Assembly: GCA_023227945.1 (NCBI GenBank)
Contig: JALOCC010000054.1
Location: forward strand, 1 to 12,672
DNA: 12,672 nucleotides
Direction of reading: 5' to 3'
DNA from: Candidatus Omnitrophota bacterium
GTDB taxonomy: Bacteria; Omnitrophota; Gorgyraeia; Duberdicusellales; 4484-171
Under the pieces are notes generated by a model. The model worked only from the letters and a program-made list of their open reading frames with translations, made no database searches and was not told the origin of the DNA. Shown piece after piece: positions 1-6,487 of this stretch. How positions within the stretch are numbered: position 1 is the first letter of the stretch; the number at the start of each line of letters is the position of its first letter. A program made the position numbers and the translations under genes.

Positions 1-240
1 GAAATTTTCTTGACGAAATGCCGTAAAAATATCTGGACGTGTAGTTCTTTAACTCTTTCTTCTTATGAAGAGAGAATAAATCAATATTCCTATGGAAGAC
101 ACCCCTATGGATACTCCTATGAACACTATTTGGGTGAAAGTTCTTTCTTATATAATATGGAAGATTTTGCAGATACAATTGTAGATAATATTGACAAATG
201 GGAATCCTGTTGGTATGATGTTGTCAAAACGGTTAAGTAA
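1..240 (+). CDS. 3' end of a hypothetical protein gene cut by the window edge
   Basis: The frame is open from base 1 to a TAA at 238-240, so at least 79 codons of the C-terminal part are present and the real start lies upstream of the window. The TTG at base 10 has no ribosome binding site and is unlikely to be the start. The protein is rich in Tyr, Ser and Asn in its middle part (a Y-S-Y-G-R-H-P-Y-G-Y-S-Y stretch) and acidic towards the end. I do not recognise a family. The next gene starts 12 bases later on the same strand, so the two are probably co-transcribed. Confidence 0.6.
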   Translation, partial: EIFLTKCRKNIWTCSSLTLSSYEERINQYSYGRHPYGYSYEHYLGESSFLYNMEDFADTIVDNIDKWESCWYDVVKTVK

Positions 241-252
241 GGAAGTTTGTTT

Positions 253-1866
253 GTGAATTTACTTGAAGAAGTTAAGACCAGCGGGCAGGATTTTGAGTGG
301 TATCCTACAACGGATGAAATGATTTCGGTCGTGGCTAAAAAGCTGTGTGAAATTTATGACCACAGCAAATTTTCATGCCTTGATGTCGGGGCTGGCGATG
401 GACGTGTATTGTCTAAAATACATGAAGAATTTATTCGGGATTATGAAGAGTATTCAAAAGGGTATTACGGAATCAGCCAGAAATTCGCGATTGAAAAGTC
501 ATCCGTTCTGCTTCAGAACCTACCGGAAGACGTGATTATATTGGGAACTGAATTTAATAATCAGACGCTGATCGACAAAAATGTTGATGTCATTTTTTCG
601 AATCCTCCGTATAGCGAATTTGAGTCATGGGCGAGCCGTATCATTCTAGAATCAAATTGTAACAATATCTTTCTTATTATTCCCCAGAGATGGAAAGACA
701 GTGTTAAAATTAAGTTGGCTCTTGAAAAGAGAAATTCAGAAGCGGAAATTCTTTTTAGCGGAGATTTTCAGGACGCAGAAAGAAAGGCTCGCGCAAATAT
801 CGATATTCTTTACATTAACCTGAACGGGGGAAAATCTAGGGATCATGTTGACCCTTTTGATCTTTGGTTTAACGAAACATTTAAATTTTCTACCCCCGAA
901 GTCATCAAAGAAGAAAAGAAAAAAGACAAGAAAGACGAACTCGTAGGAGGTAGGAATCAAATCGAAGTTCTGGTTGAACTCTATCTGAATGGGTTGTCAA
1001 AGCTTATTGAAAATTATCAGAATGTCAGCAAGATCGATCCTGAAATTCTTCGAGAAATCGGAGTTAATGTTTCCAATGTCAAAATAGCACTGAAAGAAAA
1101 AGTTAACGGTTTGAAGAAACATTACTGGGAGGAACTTTTTTCCCGTTTGGAATCTGTCACAAAGCGTTTGACTTCCAAGACCCGCAATGAAATGCTCTAT
1201 AAAATGAATCAGTATACCGGCATCGATTTCACGACAGAAAACGTTTATGCTATTGTCATGTGGGCTCTTAAAAACGCCAACAAGTATATTGATTCTCAGC
1301 TTCTCGATGTTTATAAGGATATGACACGGGAAGAGAATGCACAGGCTTATAAAAGCAATGTTCATATGACCAAAGACACTTGGCGTTATTGCCGCAGTGG
1401 CGACGAAAGGGCGTCTCATTATAGTCTTGATTACCGCATTGTTCTTTGTCATTGGAGCGCACTTGAAAGTTATAGCCATCAGAGGCGTCTTTCCACTCGT
1501 ACCGCCGGTATGATCAATGACATCTTCACGATTGCAAATAATCTTGGTTTCGATGTTATCAACGATAGTTACGAACGGGATTGGGAATATGGGCAGCTTG
1601 AAACCTTTTATTTCAAAACAGAAAAAAAAGACAAAGACTTCAAACAAGAAGTTTTCTGCACCATCCGAATTTATAAGAACGGAAATATTCATTTGAAATT
1701 CAATCAGAAGTTCATGAAAGCTATGAATATTGAGGCCGGTAGGCTTTTGGGCTGGTTGAAATCTTCGAAACAAGCAAGTGAAGAAATGAGAATTGACGAA
1801 GAAGAAGCAGAATCCCTGTTCTTGACAAATATCCAAATCAAGACCCTTCCTCTCCTAACTGCATAA
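253..1866 (+). CDS. DNA N6-adenine-type methyltransferase with DUF4942-like C-terminal region
   Basis: A 537-residue protein. The N-terminal third carries the class I SAM-dependent methyltransferase signature: DVGAGDG (about residues 44-50, motif I, SAM binding) and NPPY (about 117-120, motif IV, catalytic loop of N6-adenine and N4-cytosine DNA methylases). A Lys/Glu-rich linker near residues 219-230 follows, then a mostly helical region. It ends in the segment KNGNIHLKF (about 475-483), which I recognise from the C-terminal end of DUF4942, a domain often fused to methylases in phages and plasmids. Likely role: methylating phage DNA, for example against host restriction. No restriction endonuclease lies next to it, so it looks like an orphan methylase. 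GTG at 253 is chosen because GGAAG at 241-245 sits 7 bases upstream; TTG at 247 is too close. The family call is firm, the target site unknown. Confidence 0.85.
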   Translation: MNLLEEVKTSGQDFEWYPTTDEMISVVAKKLCEIYDHSKFSCLDVGAGDGRVLSKIHEEFIRDYEEYSKGYYGISQKFAIEKSSVLLQNLPEDVIILGTEFNNQTLIDKNVDVIFSNPPYSEFESWASRIILESNCNNIFLIIPQRWKDSVKIKLALEKRNSEAEILFSGDFQDAERKARANIDILYINLNGGKSRDHVDPFDLWFNETFKFSTPEVIKEEKKKDKKDELVGGRNQIEVLVELYLNGLSKLIENYQNVSKIDPEILREIGVNVSNVKIALKEKVNGLKKHYWEELFSRLESVTKRLTSKTRNEMLYKMNQYTGIDFTTENVYAIVMWALKNANKYIDSQLLDVYKDMTREENAQAYKSNVHMTKDTWRYCRSGDERASHYSLDYRIVLCHWSALESYSHQRRLSTRTAGMINDIFTIANNLGFDVINDSYERDWEYGQLETFYFKTEKKDKDFKQEVFCTIRIYKNGNIHLKFNQKFMKAMNIEAGRLLGWLKSSKQASEEMRIDEEEAESLFLTNIQIKTLPLLTA

Positions 1867-1874
1867 AGGACAGT

Positions 1875-2137
1875 ATGACAAAAGAAAAACTTCAAGAGGT
1901 TCTCCGAAGCGTCGAGGCACAAAAAAAGACGAGGAATTGCTAAAGACAGATTCCATCTATTGTTGTCAGAAACTTATGGAACATTATCAAGAAGCCTTAA
2001 GCTTTTTTGAAATCATGAAGGAATGTGGAAAATTTTCAGAAAAGGAAATTGAAGAAGAGAAGAAAATCCTTTCTGAAGTAGAAGATGCTATCATGTTCTA
2101 TGGGTTCCGTTTTTTGCCTAAAGGGGATGGACAATGA
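1875..2137 (+). CDS. Small helical protein made through a probable -1 frameshift (or a gene broken by a one-base A-run error)
   Basis: An ATG at 1875, after AAGGACAG, opens a 22-codon frame that ends at TAA 1941-1943. Its zero-frame codons contain A AAA AAG at 1922-1928, the canonical -1 slippery heptamer, also known from dnaX. Shifting back one base there joins 18 codons to a frame running to TGA 2135-2137, giving one coherent 87-residue, Lys/Glu-rich helical protein. GAGG lies just upstream, and a possible GGAAT/ATTCC hairpin (1933-1954) begins 4 bases after the heptamer. The alternative start, TTG at 1937, has GAGGAA directly abutting it, which is poor spacing. A missing A in this 7-A run would produce the same picture. 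Function unknown. The end overlaps the next gene. Confidence 0.55.
1922..1954 (+). promoter_or_regulatory. Candidate -1 ribosomal frameshift signal
   Basis: The heptamer AAAAAAG (1922-1928) lies in zero frame as A AAA AAG. Four bases later GGAAT (1933-1937) can pair with ATTCC (1950-1954), a weak downstream stem of the kind that stimulates slippage. GAGG at 1914-1917 could act as an internal Shine-Dalgarno, but it is closer to the slip site than the roughly 10 bases seen in dnaX. The sequence shows the heptamer; use in vivo is inferred. Confidence 0.45.
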
Positions 2138-2654
2138 CGGAGTAGTTAGGTATATTGGAAACATGAAAACAAGCTACCAAGTCATCAGGACACTTACAGC
2201 AACGCTTGATTTGCCTCTTGGTCATTATGCCAAAAAAGAAGCAGAAGAACGTGTTTCCGAGATTTATTCCAAAGCGAGAGAAAATGAAAAGATTATTCGT
2301 CGGAAAATGAAGAAAGAACGGATTCCTCTTTATTTCGAAAAGCCTGAATATTTTGACATCTGCCAATATGTCTGTAAAACACTGTTTGTCAGAGGTATTA
2401 AGAAACTTGTTTTTAGAAGCCCGGATGTAGACCAGAGTGCAAGTGCCCATTATTTTAGGGGTGAAATCCATGTCAAGGATTGTAACGCCTGTCTGACGAC
2501 AATTATTCATGAACTTACCCACCATATTGAAAGGTGTGAACATGCAAGGGGAGATCATGGCGATGCTTTTGTTGAATTCGAAAATCTTGTCTTTGAATCT
2601 TTTCTGTCTTGGTATTATTCCAACTCTCTTGACAAGATTCAAAAATTTTGGTAA
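2127..2654 (+). CDS. HExxH zinc metallopeptidase, SprT-like
   Basis: About 175 residues. The motif HELTHH (residues 128-133 from this start) is the zinc-binding HExxH helix. A third likely ligand is the His of D-H-G (about 144), followed by D-A-F, which matches the HG-x-x-F end of SprT/WLM-type metallopeptidases. A strand-like segment with G-E-I-H precedes the active helix, as in that group. The N-terminal 90 residues are basic and helical. Known SprT-like proteins cut proteins crosslinked to DNA or otherwise proteolyse; the phage substrate is unknown. The start is uncertain. ATG 2127 overlaps the upstream stop and is abutted by AAGGGG, while ATG 2163 has only a weak GGAA two bases upstream. 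A promoter for the next gene lies inside the end of this gene. Confidence 0.6.
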   Translation: MDNDGVVRYIGNMKTSYQVIRTLTATLDLPLGHYAKKEAEERVSEIYSKARENEKIIRRKMKKERIPLYFEKPEYFDICQYVCKTLFVRGIKKLVFRSPDVDQSASAHYFRGEIHVKDCNACLTTIIHELTHHIERCEHARGDHGDAFVEFENLVFESFLSWYYSNSLDKIQKFW

Positions 2655-2657
2655 TGT
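2629..2657 (+). promoter_or_regulatory. Sigma70-like promoter upstream of 2692
   Basis: TTGACA (2629-2634), a 17-base spacer, then TAATGT (2652-2657). The -35 is perfect and the -10 keeps TA and the final T. The predicted start, near 2664, falls just after the stop of the metallopeptidase gene and about 28 bases before the next ATG. Confidence 0.5.
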
Positions 2658-2691
2658 ATCAGTATTGAAAGCAACGAAAGGAATTTTTGAC

Positions 2692-2925
2692 ATGGACTAT
2701 TATGAGAAGGTTGTAAACGCCATCCAAGAAATTAAAAAAATAGGGATGCAAACCATTTGCAAAGAAGTCATCTCCTTTAAGACTGGCGGTTCTACGGTTC
2801 AGGAAATGAATATTGTGAAAGTCTCTAAAAAATACGGATTGTCGATTTCAGCAATCGTTGACATTGTTCAGGATCTCGCGGTTTCTGGTTTGTCCTGTGG
2901 TTTATATGAAGAAAAGAATAACTAA
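2692..2925 (+). CDS. Hypothetical protein, 77 aa
   Basis: ATG 2692 is preceded by AAAGGAA with about 9 bases of spacing. The frame extends upstream to 2509, but that part overlaps the metallopeptidase gene in another frame and is not expected to be translated. The protein is helical with a Lys-rich N-terminal half. The middle part, roughly residues 38-68 (K-V-S-K-K-Y-G-L-S-I-S-A-I-V), looks like a small helix-turn-helix or winged-helix element, though I cannot assign a family. It probably heads a new transcription unit from the promoter at 2629-2657. Confidence 0.65.
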   Translation: MDYYEKVVNAIQEIKKIGMQTICKEVISFKTGGSTVQEMNIVKVSKKYGLSISAIVDIVQDLAVSGLSCGLYEEKNN

Positions 2926-2942
2926 CAGTATAATACACTTTG

Positions 2943-3317
2943 ATGGATAAAAATATGAACGTTTCAGATATTGACATTGGAGATTATTTTATTACTTCCG
3001 CCCTTCCTGCAAAACGGGCGTTTCGATACGGAATCCTTTGTAAAGAAAAGGAAGACCTTAAGATCATTTTTGAACGCTACACTAGCGGAGAAGAATTTGC
3101 ACTGTTTATCAAAGACGGGCAAGTCGATACTGGAAACTGGGTAAAGACAAGCCTTAATGGTGAAGAGAAAGTAAAGGCGGTAATTTTTCGTCTTGATCAC
3201 GCTCAAGAGACAGAAGAGCGTCTTCAGTGGGAAATTGATTCCGTGACTAATGACATCCACGATAATAAGAAAACCACAAATGATATTTTAAAGTCATTTA
3301 TTGAAAGGGAATTGTAA
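2943..3317 (+). CDS. Hypothetical protein, about 124 aa
   Basis: A soluble, charged protein with a mixed strand/helix N-terminal part (residues 5-85) and a Glu/Asp-rich helical tail likely to form a coiled coil. No family recognised. The start is uncertain: ATG 2943 lacks a clear ribosome binding site, and ATG 2955 has GGAT 7 bases upstream. A TATAAT (2929-2934) lies directly upstream but has no good -35. The gene follows the 2692 gene by 17 bases, so readthrough from that gene is equally possible. Confidence 0.65.
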   Translation: MDKNMNVSDIDIGDYFITSALPAKRAFRYGILCKEKEDLKIIFERYTSGEEFALFIKDGQVDTGNWVKTSLNGEEKVKAVIFRLDHAQETEERLQWEIDSVTNDIHDNKKTTNDILKSFIEREL

Positions 3318-3368
3318 AAATCCGATTCATATTCACAATGGCGGAAATCACGAATAAAAGGAATAATA

Positions 3369-3620
3369 ATGCTAAATATTAAATTCGATAAAGTAGTAGA
3401 AACTCGTCTAGTTAAAACTGTTAATCGGTTTCCTTGTCTTGGACAAAATATTATTACAGGAGCTATTGTCGCTTTTTTTAGCGAAAGCAATGGAATTGTT
3501 GTTCAATTAGGCAATGATTTAATTTTCCATGTCGGAGATGTTCGTACTGATTGGCTTCCAGGATATTTTAGATACATGGATTCTGGAACATCATTAAATC
3601 TTACTATTACAAACGAATAA
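3369..3620 (+). CDS. Hypothetical protein, first of a tandem paralogous pair (83 aa)
   Basis: ATG 3369 follows AAAAGGAATAAT. The protein is mainly strand-like with few charges. Landmarks are F-P-C-L-G (about residues 22-26), G-I-V-V (about 41-44), G-D-V-R-T-D-W (about 56-62) and an end in L-T-I-T-N-E. The same landmarks occur in the same order and near the same spacing in the next gene, so the two arose by duplication. It has the look of a small beta-barrel or decoration-type fold, but that is only an impression. Family unknown. Confidence 0.7.
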   Translation: MLNIKFDKVVETRLVKTVNRFPCLGQNIITGAIVAFFSESNGIVVQLGNDLIFHVGDVRTDWLPGYFRYMDSGTSLNLTITNE

Positions 3621-3631
3621 GGAGAATGAAA

Positions 3632-3889
3632 ATGATTAGTGTTAAGACGAATGTTCAAGATGATGAGAATATTACTGTTGAAGATAAAAACAAATTTCCA
3701 TGTATAGGTGTACTTATAAGTAATAGTGGTAAACGTATAGTAATGTTTATTACTGACACCGTAGGAATTGTTATAAAAGCTGATACTAATGTTTTAAAAG
3801 AAGGAGAGGTAAGAACAGATTGGCGTTCATCAGCATTCACATATATGCCAACAAATACTTCTGCAACAATCACTGTTACTAATGAGTAA
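3632..3889 (+). CDS. Hypothetical protein, second of a tandem paralogous pair (85 aa)
   Basis: ATG 3632 is chosen over ATG 3626 because TAAGGAG ends 7 bases before it; ATG 3626 would leave one base. It is a paralogue of the preceding gene: F-P-C-I-G (about residues 22-26), T-V-G-I-V (about 43-47), G-E-V-R-T-D-W (about 58-64), F-x-Y-M and an end in I-T-V-T-N-E. The copies differ at most other positions, so the duplication is not recent. The genes are 11 bases apart and surely co-transcribed. No family recognised. Confidence 0.7.
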   Translation: MISVKTNVQDDENITVEDKNKFPCIGVLISNSGKRIVMFITDTVGIVIKADTNVLKEGEVRTDWRSSAFTYMPTNTSATITVTNE

Positions 3890-3916
3890 CAATCGAATTC
3901 GAATACAAGGAACAAA

Positions 3917-4426
3917 ATGAATCCAATTCTCGTTAAGCTCGCAAAAATAAGCCCTAAAACATATGCAAAGCAAATTTTAGGGCGAAATTCTGAACTTCTT
4001 AAAAAGCTTATGCTTCTTAAGCCATATGTTGGAAATGGCAAAGAGATTCCTGATGATATTGCAAAGAAGGTTATCATGGAATCTAATTATGGTTGTCCTC
4101 ACTGTGATCCTCGTGGTTGTACAGAGGTATGTCTTTGGAGAAAAGTTTCAGATGATATGTTCAGTGAATGTTTTCATATTCATTTTTCTTATGGAAAGCG
4201 AAAGGGAATTACACTTAGGGAAGTAAAAAGACTTGAATCAATATGTGTCAAATATTGGGATACTTCTGAAGAAATTGAACTTCATTCTGAGCACATCTCT
4301 CGCGAAGATTTCAATAAATGTGTTGATTTTGTAAAAGCACATATTGAATGGGCAAAGCTTCCAATTTGGGGTAGTGAATACAAAAAGGAATACGATGTGG
4401 AAAAAGTTCAAACTGTTATTAAATAA
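3917..4426 (+). CDS. Hypothetical Cys4 zinc-binding protein, 169 aa
   Basis: ATG 3917 is preceded by CAAGGAACAAA. A basic helical N-terminus (residues 1-35) is followed by a compact metal-binding motif, C60-P-H-C63-D-P-R-G-C68-T-E-V-C72, with two later Cys residues. The rest is helical with several Trp. The spacing C-x2-C-x4-C-x3-C resembles a small zinc knuckle or possibly an iron-sulfur site. I do not recognise the family. The next gene starts inside its 3' end (ATG 4395), so translation is probably coupled. TCGAATTCGA, a perfect 10-base palindrome, lies at 3893-3902 in the gap upstream. Confidence 0.7.
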   Translation: MNPILVKLAKISPKTYAKQILGRNSELLKKLMLLKPYVGNGKEIPDDIAKKVIMESNYGCPHCDPRGCTEVCLWRKVSDDMFSECFHIHFSYGKRKGITLREVKRLESICVKYWDTSEEIELHSEHISREDFNKCVDFVKAHIEWAKLPIWGSEYKKEYDVEKVQTVIK

Positions 4427-4637
4427 CAGGAATAAAGAAACAACATCAGAAGAACAAATTAAGAAAGCACTTCGACAAGCAATATTATCGACGACAAGAA
4501 TCAAAGCGGAATGCACAGAATTTGATTCTTCAGGTTCAACATTCGAAATAGATTGGTTGCCAGAAGTAAAAGAATGGGCAAAATTGTCTGACCTCGATTT
4601 GTCAAAATATGATCCGGAATCATATGTCCGTTTATAA
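4395..4637 (+). CDS. Hypothetical protein, 80 aa
   Basis: ATG 4395 has AAGGAA at 4385-4390 and overlaps the preceding gene by 32 bases in another frame. The in-frame ATG at 4344 lies deeper inside that gene and lacks a site. The protein begins with a basic segment (W-K-K-F-K-L-L-L), continues with a charged helix (residues 18-38), then an acidic, Trp-containing part (I-D-W-L-P-E-V-K-E-W). No family recognised. Confidence 0.6.
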   Translation: MWKKFKLLLNNRNKETTSEEQIKKALRQAILSTTRIKAECTEFDSSGSTFEIDWLPEVKEWAKLSDLDLSKYDPESYVRL

Positions 4638-4686
4638 GCTGTTGATGCAGGTATTCGGTCCTAAATATATGAAGCGTCAGATATAA
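4624..4686 (+). CDS. Possible 20-aa peptide coupled to the preceding stop
   Basis: ATG 4624 has GGAA 4 bases upstream, overlaps the end of the previous gene and runs to TAA 4684-4686. The peptide is basic and amphipathic (ends Y-M-K-R-Q-I). Overlapping starts like this are common in this window, but at this length chance cannot be excluded. Confidence 0.25.
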   Translation: MSVYKLLMQVFGPKYMKRQI

Positions 4687-4723
4687 GGACAGAAGAACTT
4701 TGGTTAATCTTTTGGAGAATAAA

Positions 4724-4906
4724 ATGAAAGTTGATGAAGTAAAGAAATTGGATAATGATGTTTTAATCGGTCGTATCATTGAACTTGAATGTGCTGTCAA
4801 ATGGCTGGTTAATGAAAAACTTAAGCTTTTCGGAGACCTGCAATATGGCAAAGGACAGATGCGCAATATTCTCGAAAAGGGTAGTCTTCCTGTAATCGAG
4901 ACTTAG
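4724..4906 (+). CDS. Hypothetical small helical protein, 60 aa
   Basis: ATG 4724 is selected because TTTTGGAG ends about 7 bases before it. The frame also contains TTG 4700 without a site. The sequence is a Leu/Lys/Glu heptad-like helix (residues 1-45) typical of a small coiled-coil protein. No family recognised. It is followed after 12 bases by a membrane protein gene. Confidence 0.6.
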   Translation: MKVDEVKKLDNDVLIGRIIELECAVKWLVNEKLKLFGDLQYGKGQMRNILEKGSLPVIET

Positions 4907-4918
4907 GAAAAATCGTAA

Positions 4919-5173
4919 ATGAAAAATTTCTATTTGTTGTTCCTTGCCTGTGTGGCGATGGTATTTATCGTGGTTTTCGGGATAGGAATTGCTACGACTT
5001 ATAATTCCCTTAAAGATCATGACCGTGTTTCTTCTTCAACACTTTCACAAACGCTTAAAACATTGGAACAAAACAGCAATGGGAAAACCAGTTGCGATGT
5101 CAAATGGGAAGACAAAAAGATGATTATCATATTCCATTTCGACGATATTACTAATTCCTTTTTTCGGGACTAA
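4919..5173 (+). CDS. Single-pass membrane protein, 84 aa
   Basis: ATG 4919 follows TTAGGAAAAATCGTAA. After the basic start M-K-N comes a strongly hydrophobic stretch (about residues 4-26, L-L-F-L-A-C-V-A-M-V-F-I-V-V-F-G), then a polar, Ser/Thr/Lys-rich domain ending in a short hydrophobic strand. This is a type II-like anchor with the C-terminal domain probably outside the cytoplasm. A Cys at about residue 11 is not in a good lipobox (F-L-A-C), so a lipoprotein is unlikely. The size would suit a spanin or other lysis accessory protein, but no lysis genes are seen beside it and I do not assign that role. Confidence 0.6.
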   Translation: MKNFYLLFLACVAMVFIVVFGIGIATTYNSLKDHDRVSSSTLSQTLKTLEQNSNGKTSCDVKWEDKKMIIIFHFDDITNSFFRD

Positions 5174-5183
5174 AGAGCCGACA

Positions 5184-5372
5184 ATGAAAGTGAAATATTT
5201 TTGTGGATGTTACACCGATTCTTTTCCCCTATTTGGAGAACCAGATGAATGTTTTTCAGAAGGGGAAATAGAAGTAGATGAAGAAGAGTGGAAAGACGGA
5301 TCTGTTACATTTAGATGTCCGTCTTGCGGACATCTGCTTTGTCAATTCGAAGGTCATTTCTATAAAGGTTAA
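5184..5372 (+). CDS. Zinc-ribbon protein, 62 aa
   Basis: It begins 10 bases after the membrane protein gene; AAAGAG upstream is a modest ribosome binding site. Cysteines at residues 7, 9 and 23 and a C-terminal C45-P-S-C48-G-H-L-L-C53 knuckle indicate a bound zinc ion. The middle is strongly acidic (E-G-E-I-E-V-D-E-E-E-W). Such small acidic zinc ribbons are common in phage genomes and often bind a host or phage protein. The specific role is unknown. Confidence 0.65.
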   Translation: MKVKYFCGCYTDSFPLFGEPDECFSEGEIEVDEEEWKDGSVTFRCPSCGHLLCQFEGHFYKG

Positions 5373-5389
5373 AGGTTCTTTTCAAATAA

Positions 5390-5704
5390 ATGAAAGCTTA
5401 CAAACTCATAAGAATCAGGAAAGATGGAAGTTTTGGTCCTCTGTTCATCAATAGGAAACAGATAATTCAATTTGGAAAGTGGATGCCTTCGCAATGTATC
5501 CCAACAAAAGGATTTGCAGTAAGACCCGGTTGGCATTGCACATATAAACCCTATGCCCCGCATCTTAAAATGGTTTTAAAGACCGGTGAACGACGCGTTT
5601 GGTGTAGGGTTGAAATCAAAGGCATGACGGAAATCAAAAGGCCTATCAGCGAAGGAGGGACTCGGTATCTTGCTAAAAAGATCAAGTTCTTGAATTTGCT
5701 ATAA
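5390..5704 (+). CDS. Conserved phage protein of unknown function, 104 aa
   Basis: The pattern is familiar from many phage and prophage hypothetical proteins: K-A-Y-K-L-I-R-I-R-K-D-G at the start, G-P-L-F-I-N-R, P-T-K-G-F-A-V-R-P-G-W-H-C-T, A-P-H-L in the middle, then R-R-V-W and a final R-P-x-S-E-G-G-T-R-Y-L-A. I recognise the family but know of no demonstrated function. The upstream AAAGG lies about 14 bases from the ATG, a weak site. It is the last gene before the long structured non-coding region, about 20 bases downstream. Confidence 0.75.
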   Translation: MKAYKLIRIRKDGSFGPLFINRKQIIQFGKWMPSQCIPTKGFAVRPGWHCTYKPYAPHLKMVLKTGERRVWCRVEIKGMTEIKRPISEGGTRYLAKKIKFLNLL

Positions 5705-5714
5705 GGTTTCCTGA

Positions 5715-6335
5715 AAAATTAAAAACGGTTGTCTATATCAGGACTGTACGTAAGTATAAGGTTAGGCTATTACCTTGATAACATAATGGCTAGTGTACCC
5801 TCTGGACATCGTAAACCCCTCTTAAACAGGGTCTAGGCGAGCCACAGGCGAAGGTCCGGAGCAAGACAGTGGATAACACCCCCTTGCTTAAAGATTGACA
5901 GAAACGCATTTTTGAAGCAATGTGGTTCATATGATAAAACATGTGAAACTAAAAAGGTTTGAAAAATACGGCATTGCCCGCGATGATAGATTTGAGACAC
6001 TTCTATTGTGGGGATCTGTCAGGACTATTTCCAGGCCACTTTAGTCAGCCAAGTCTAGGCGCGAACGGGGTTTCGCCGGAGGACGAGGGAAATAGGGAAT
6101 GTTGTGAAATTCAACATTCAGCTTGTGACACGACGGAACTGAGTAGACCTCTGCATCCCTGCTTTATTTTCGGGATAAATACCTGAACTAGCATAGGACA
6201 TTGTTGAAAACCTTCCCCTAAGCTTATACGAATTAAGTATCTAAGCATGTGTCATATTCTGTTTTTTCAGAATATAGGAAAATAGGGTTTCATTCTTTAT
6301 CTTTGCTTTAGATAAGGGGTGGAACCGTGTTCTCC
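5715..6335 (+). ncRNA. Giant structured non-coding RNA, ROOL/GOLLD type (candidate)
   Basis: About 620 bases without a convincing gene but dense in stem-loops. Clearest pairings: 5758-5762 with 5772-5776; 5905-5910 with 5919-5924; 5926-5933 with 5940-5947; 6097-6104 with 6112-6119 (8 bp, perfect); 6222-6229 with 6237-6246; 6254-6261 with 6268-6275 (8 bp, perfect); 6295-6302 with 6310-6317. ACGGTT (5725-5730) can pair with AACCGT (6323-6328), closing a domain of about 600 nt. ROOL (about 580 nt) and GOLLD (about 800 nt) are large ornate RNAs known from phages and prophages, often beside tRNA genes. The length, phage setting and tRNA cluster in the same window fit, and size favours ROOL. The class is inferred, not matched to a covariance model. 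Strand follows the neighbouring genes; ends are approximate. No clear promoter or terminator was found. Confidence 0.65.
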
Positions 6336-6348
6336 AACTTCTCCTTGC

Positions 6349-6410
6349 TTGCCGAATGTCAATATCAGACTGGGAAATGATGATTCTCTTCCTTTTTTTT
6401 CTTTCGGCAA
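6349..6410 (+). repeat. 8-bp perfect inverted repeat after the ncRNA
   Basis: TTGCCGAA (6349-6356) pairs perfectly with TTCGGCAA (6403-6410) across a 46-base interval. It may be a 3' domain of the preceding RNA or help separate it from the downstream genes. There is no U-run directly after the stem, so it is not a textbook terminator. Confidence 0.4.
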
Positions 6411-6487
6411 TATATTTCTTATTCTTTTTTGGGGATATCGGTTTTAAAGCTTCTTTCTTATTGTCTTCTGATTTAGGTATTCCTTAA
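6377..6487 (+). CDS. Possible 36-aa hydrophobic membrane peptide
   Basis: ATG 6377, or ATG 6380 with GGGAA about 4 bases upstream, opens a frame to TAA 6485-6487. It encodes one continuous hydrophobic helix rich in Phe, Leu and Ile and then a short polar tail. It lies in the T-rich stretch between the ncRNA and the 6561 gene, so its hydrophobicity could simply follow from T-rich DNA. It also overlaps the 6349-6410 inverted repeat. Confidence 0.25.
   Translation: MMILFLFFLSAIYFLFFFGDIGFKASFLLSSDLGIP

Noticed and set aside
997..1836. 279-codon frame on the - strand
   Set aside because: It lies wholly under the methylase gene, which has clear motifs, and is a Phe/Ile-rich shadow of Lys/Glu-rich coding on the + strand.
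5896..5924. TTGACA with CAATGT 17 bases later, as a promoter
   Set aside because: It lies inside the structured RNA, its -10 is poor and the bases take part in a stem (5905-5924).
5959..6186. 75-codon + strand frame inside the non-coding region
   Set aside because: It has no ribosome site, starts at TTG, gives an unlikely protein sequence and is crossed by several strong RNA stems, so it is better explained as structured RNA.
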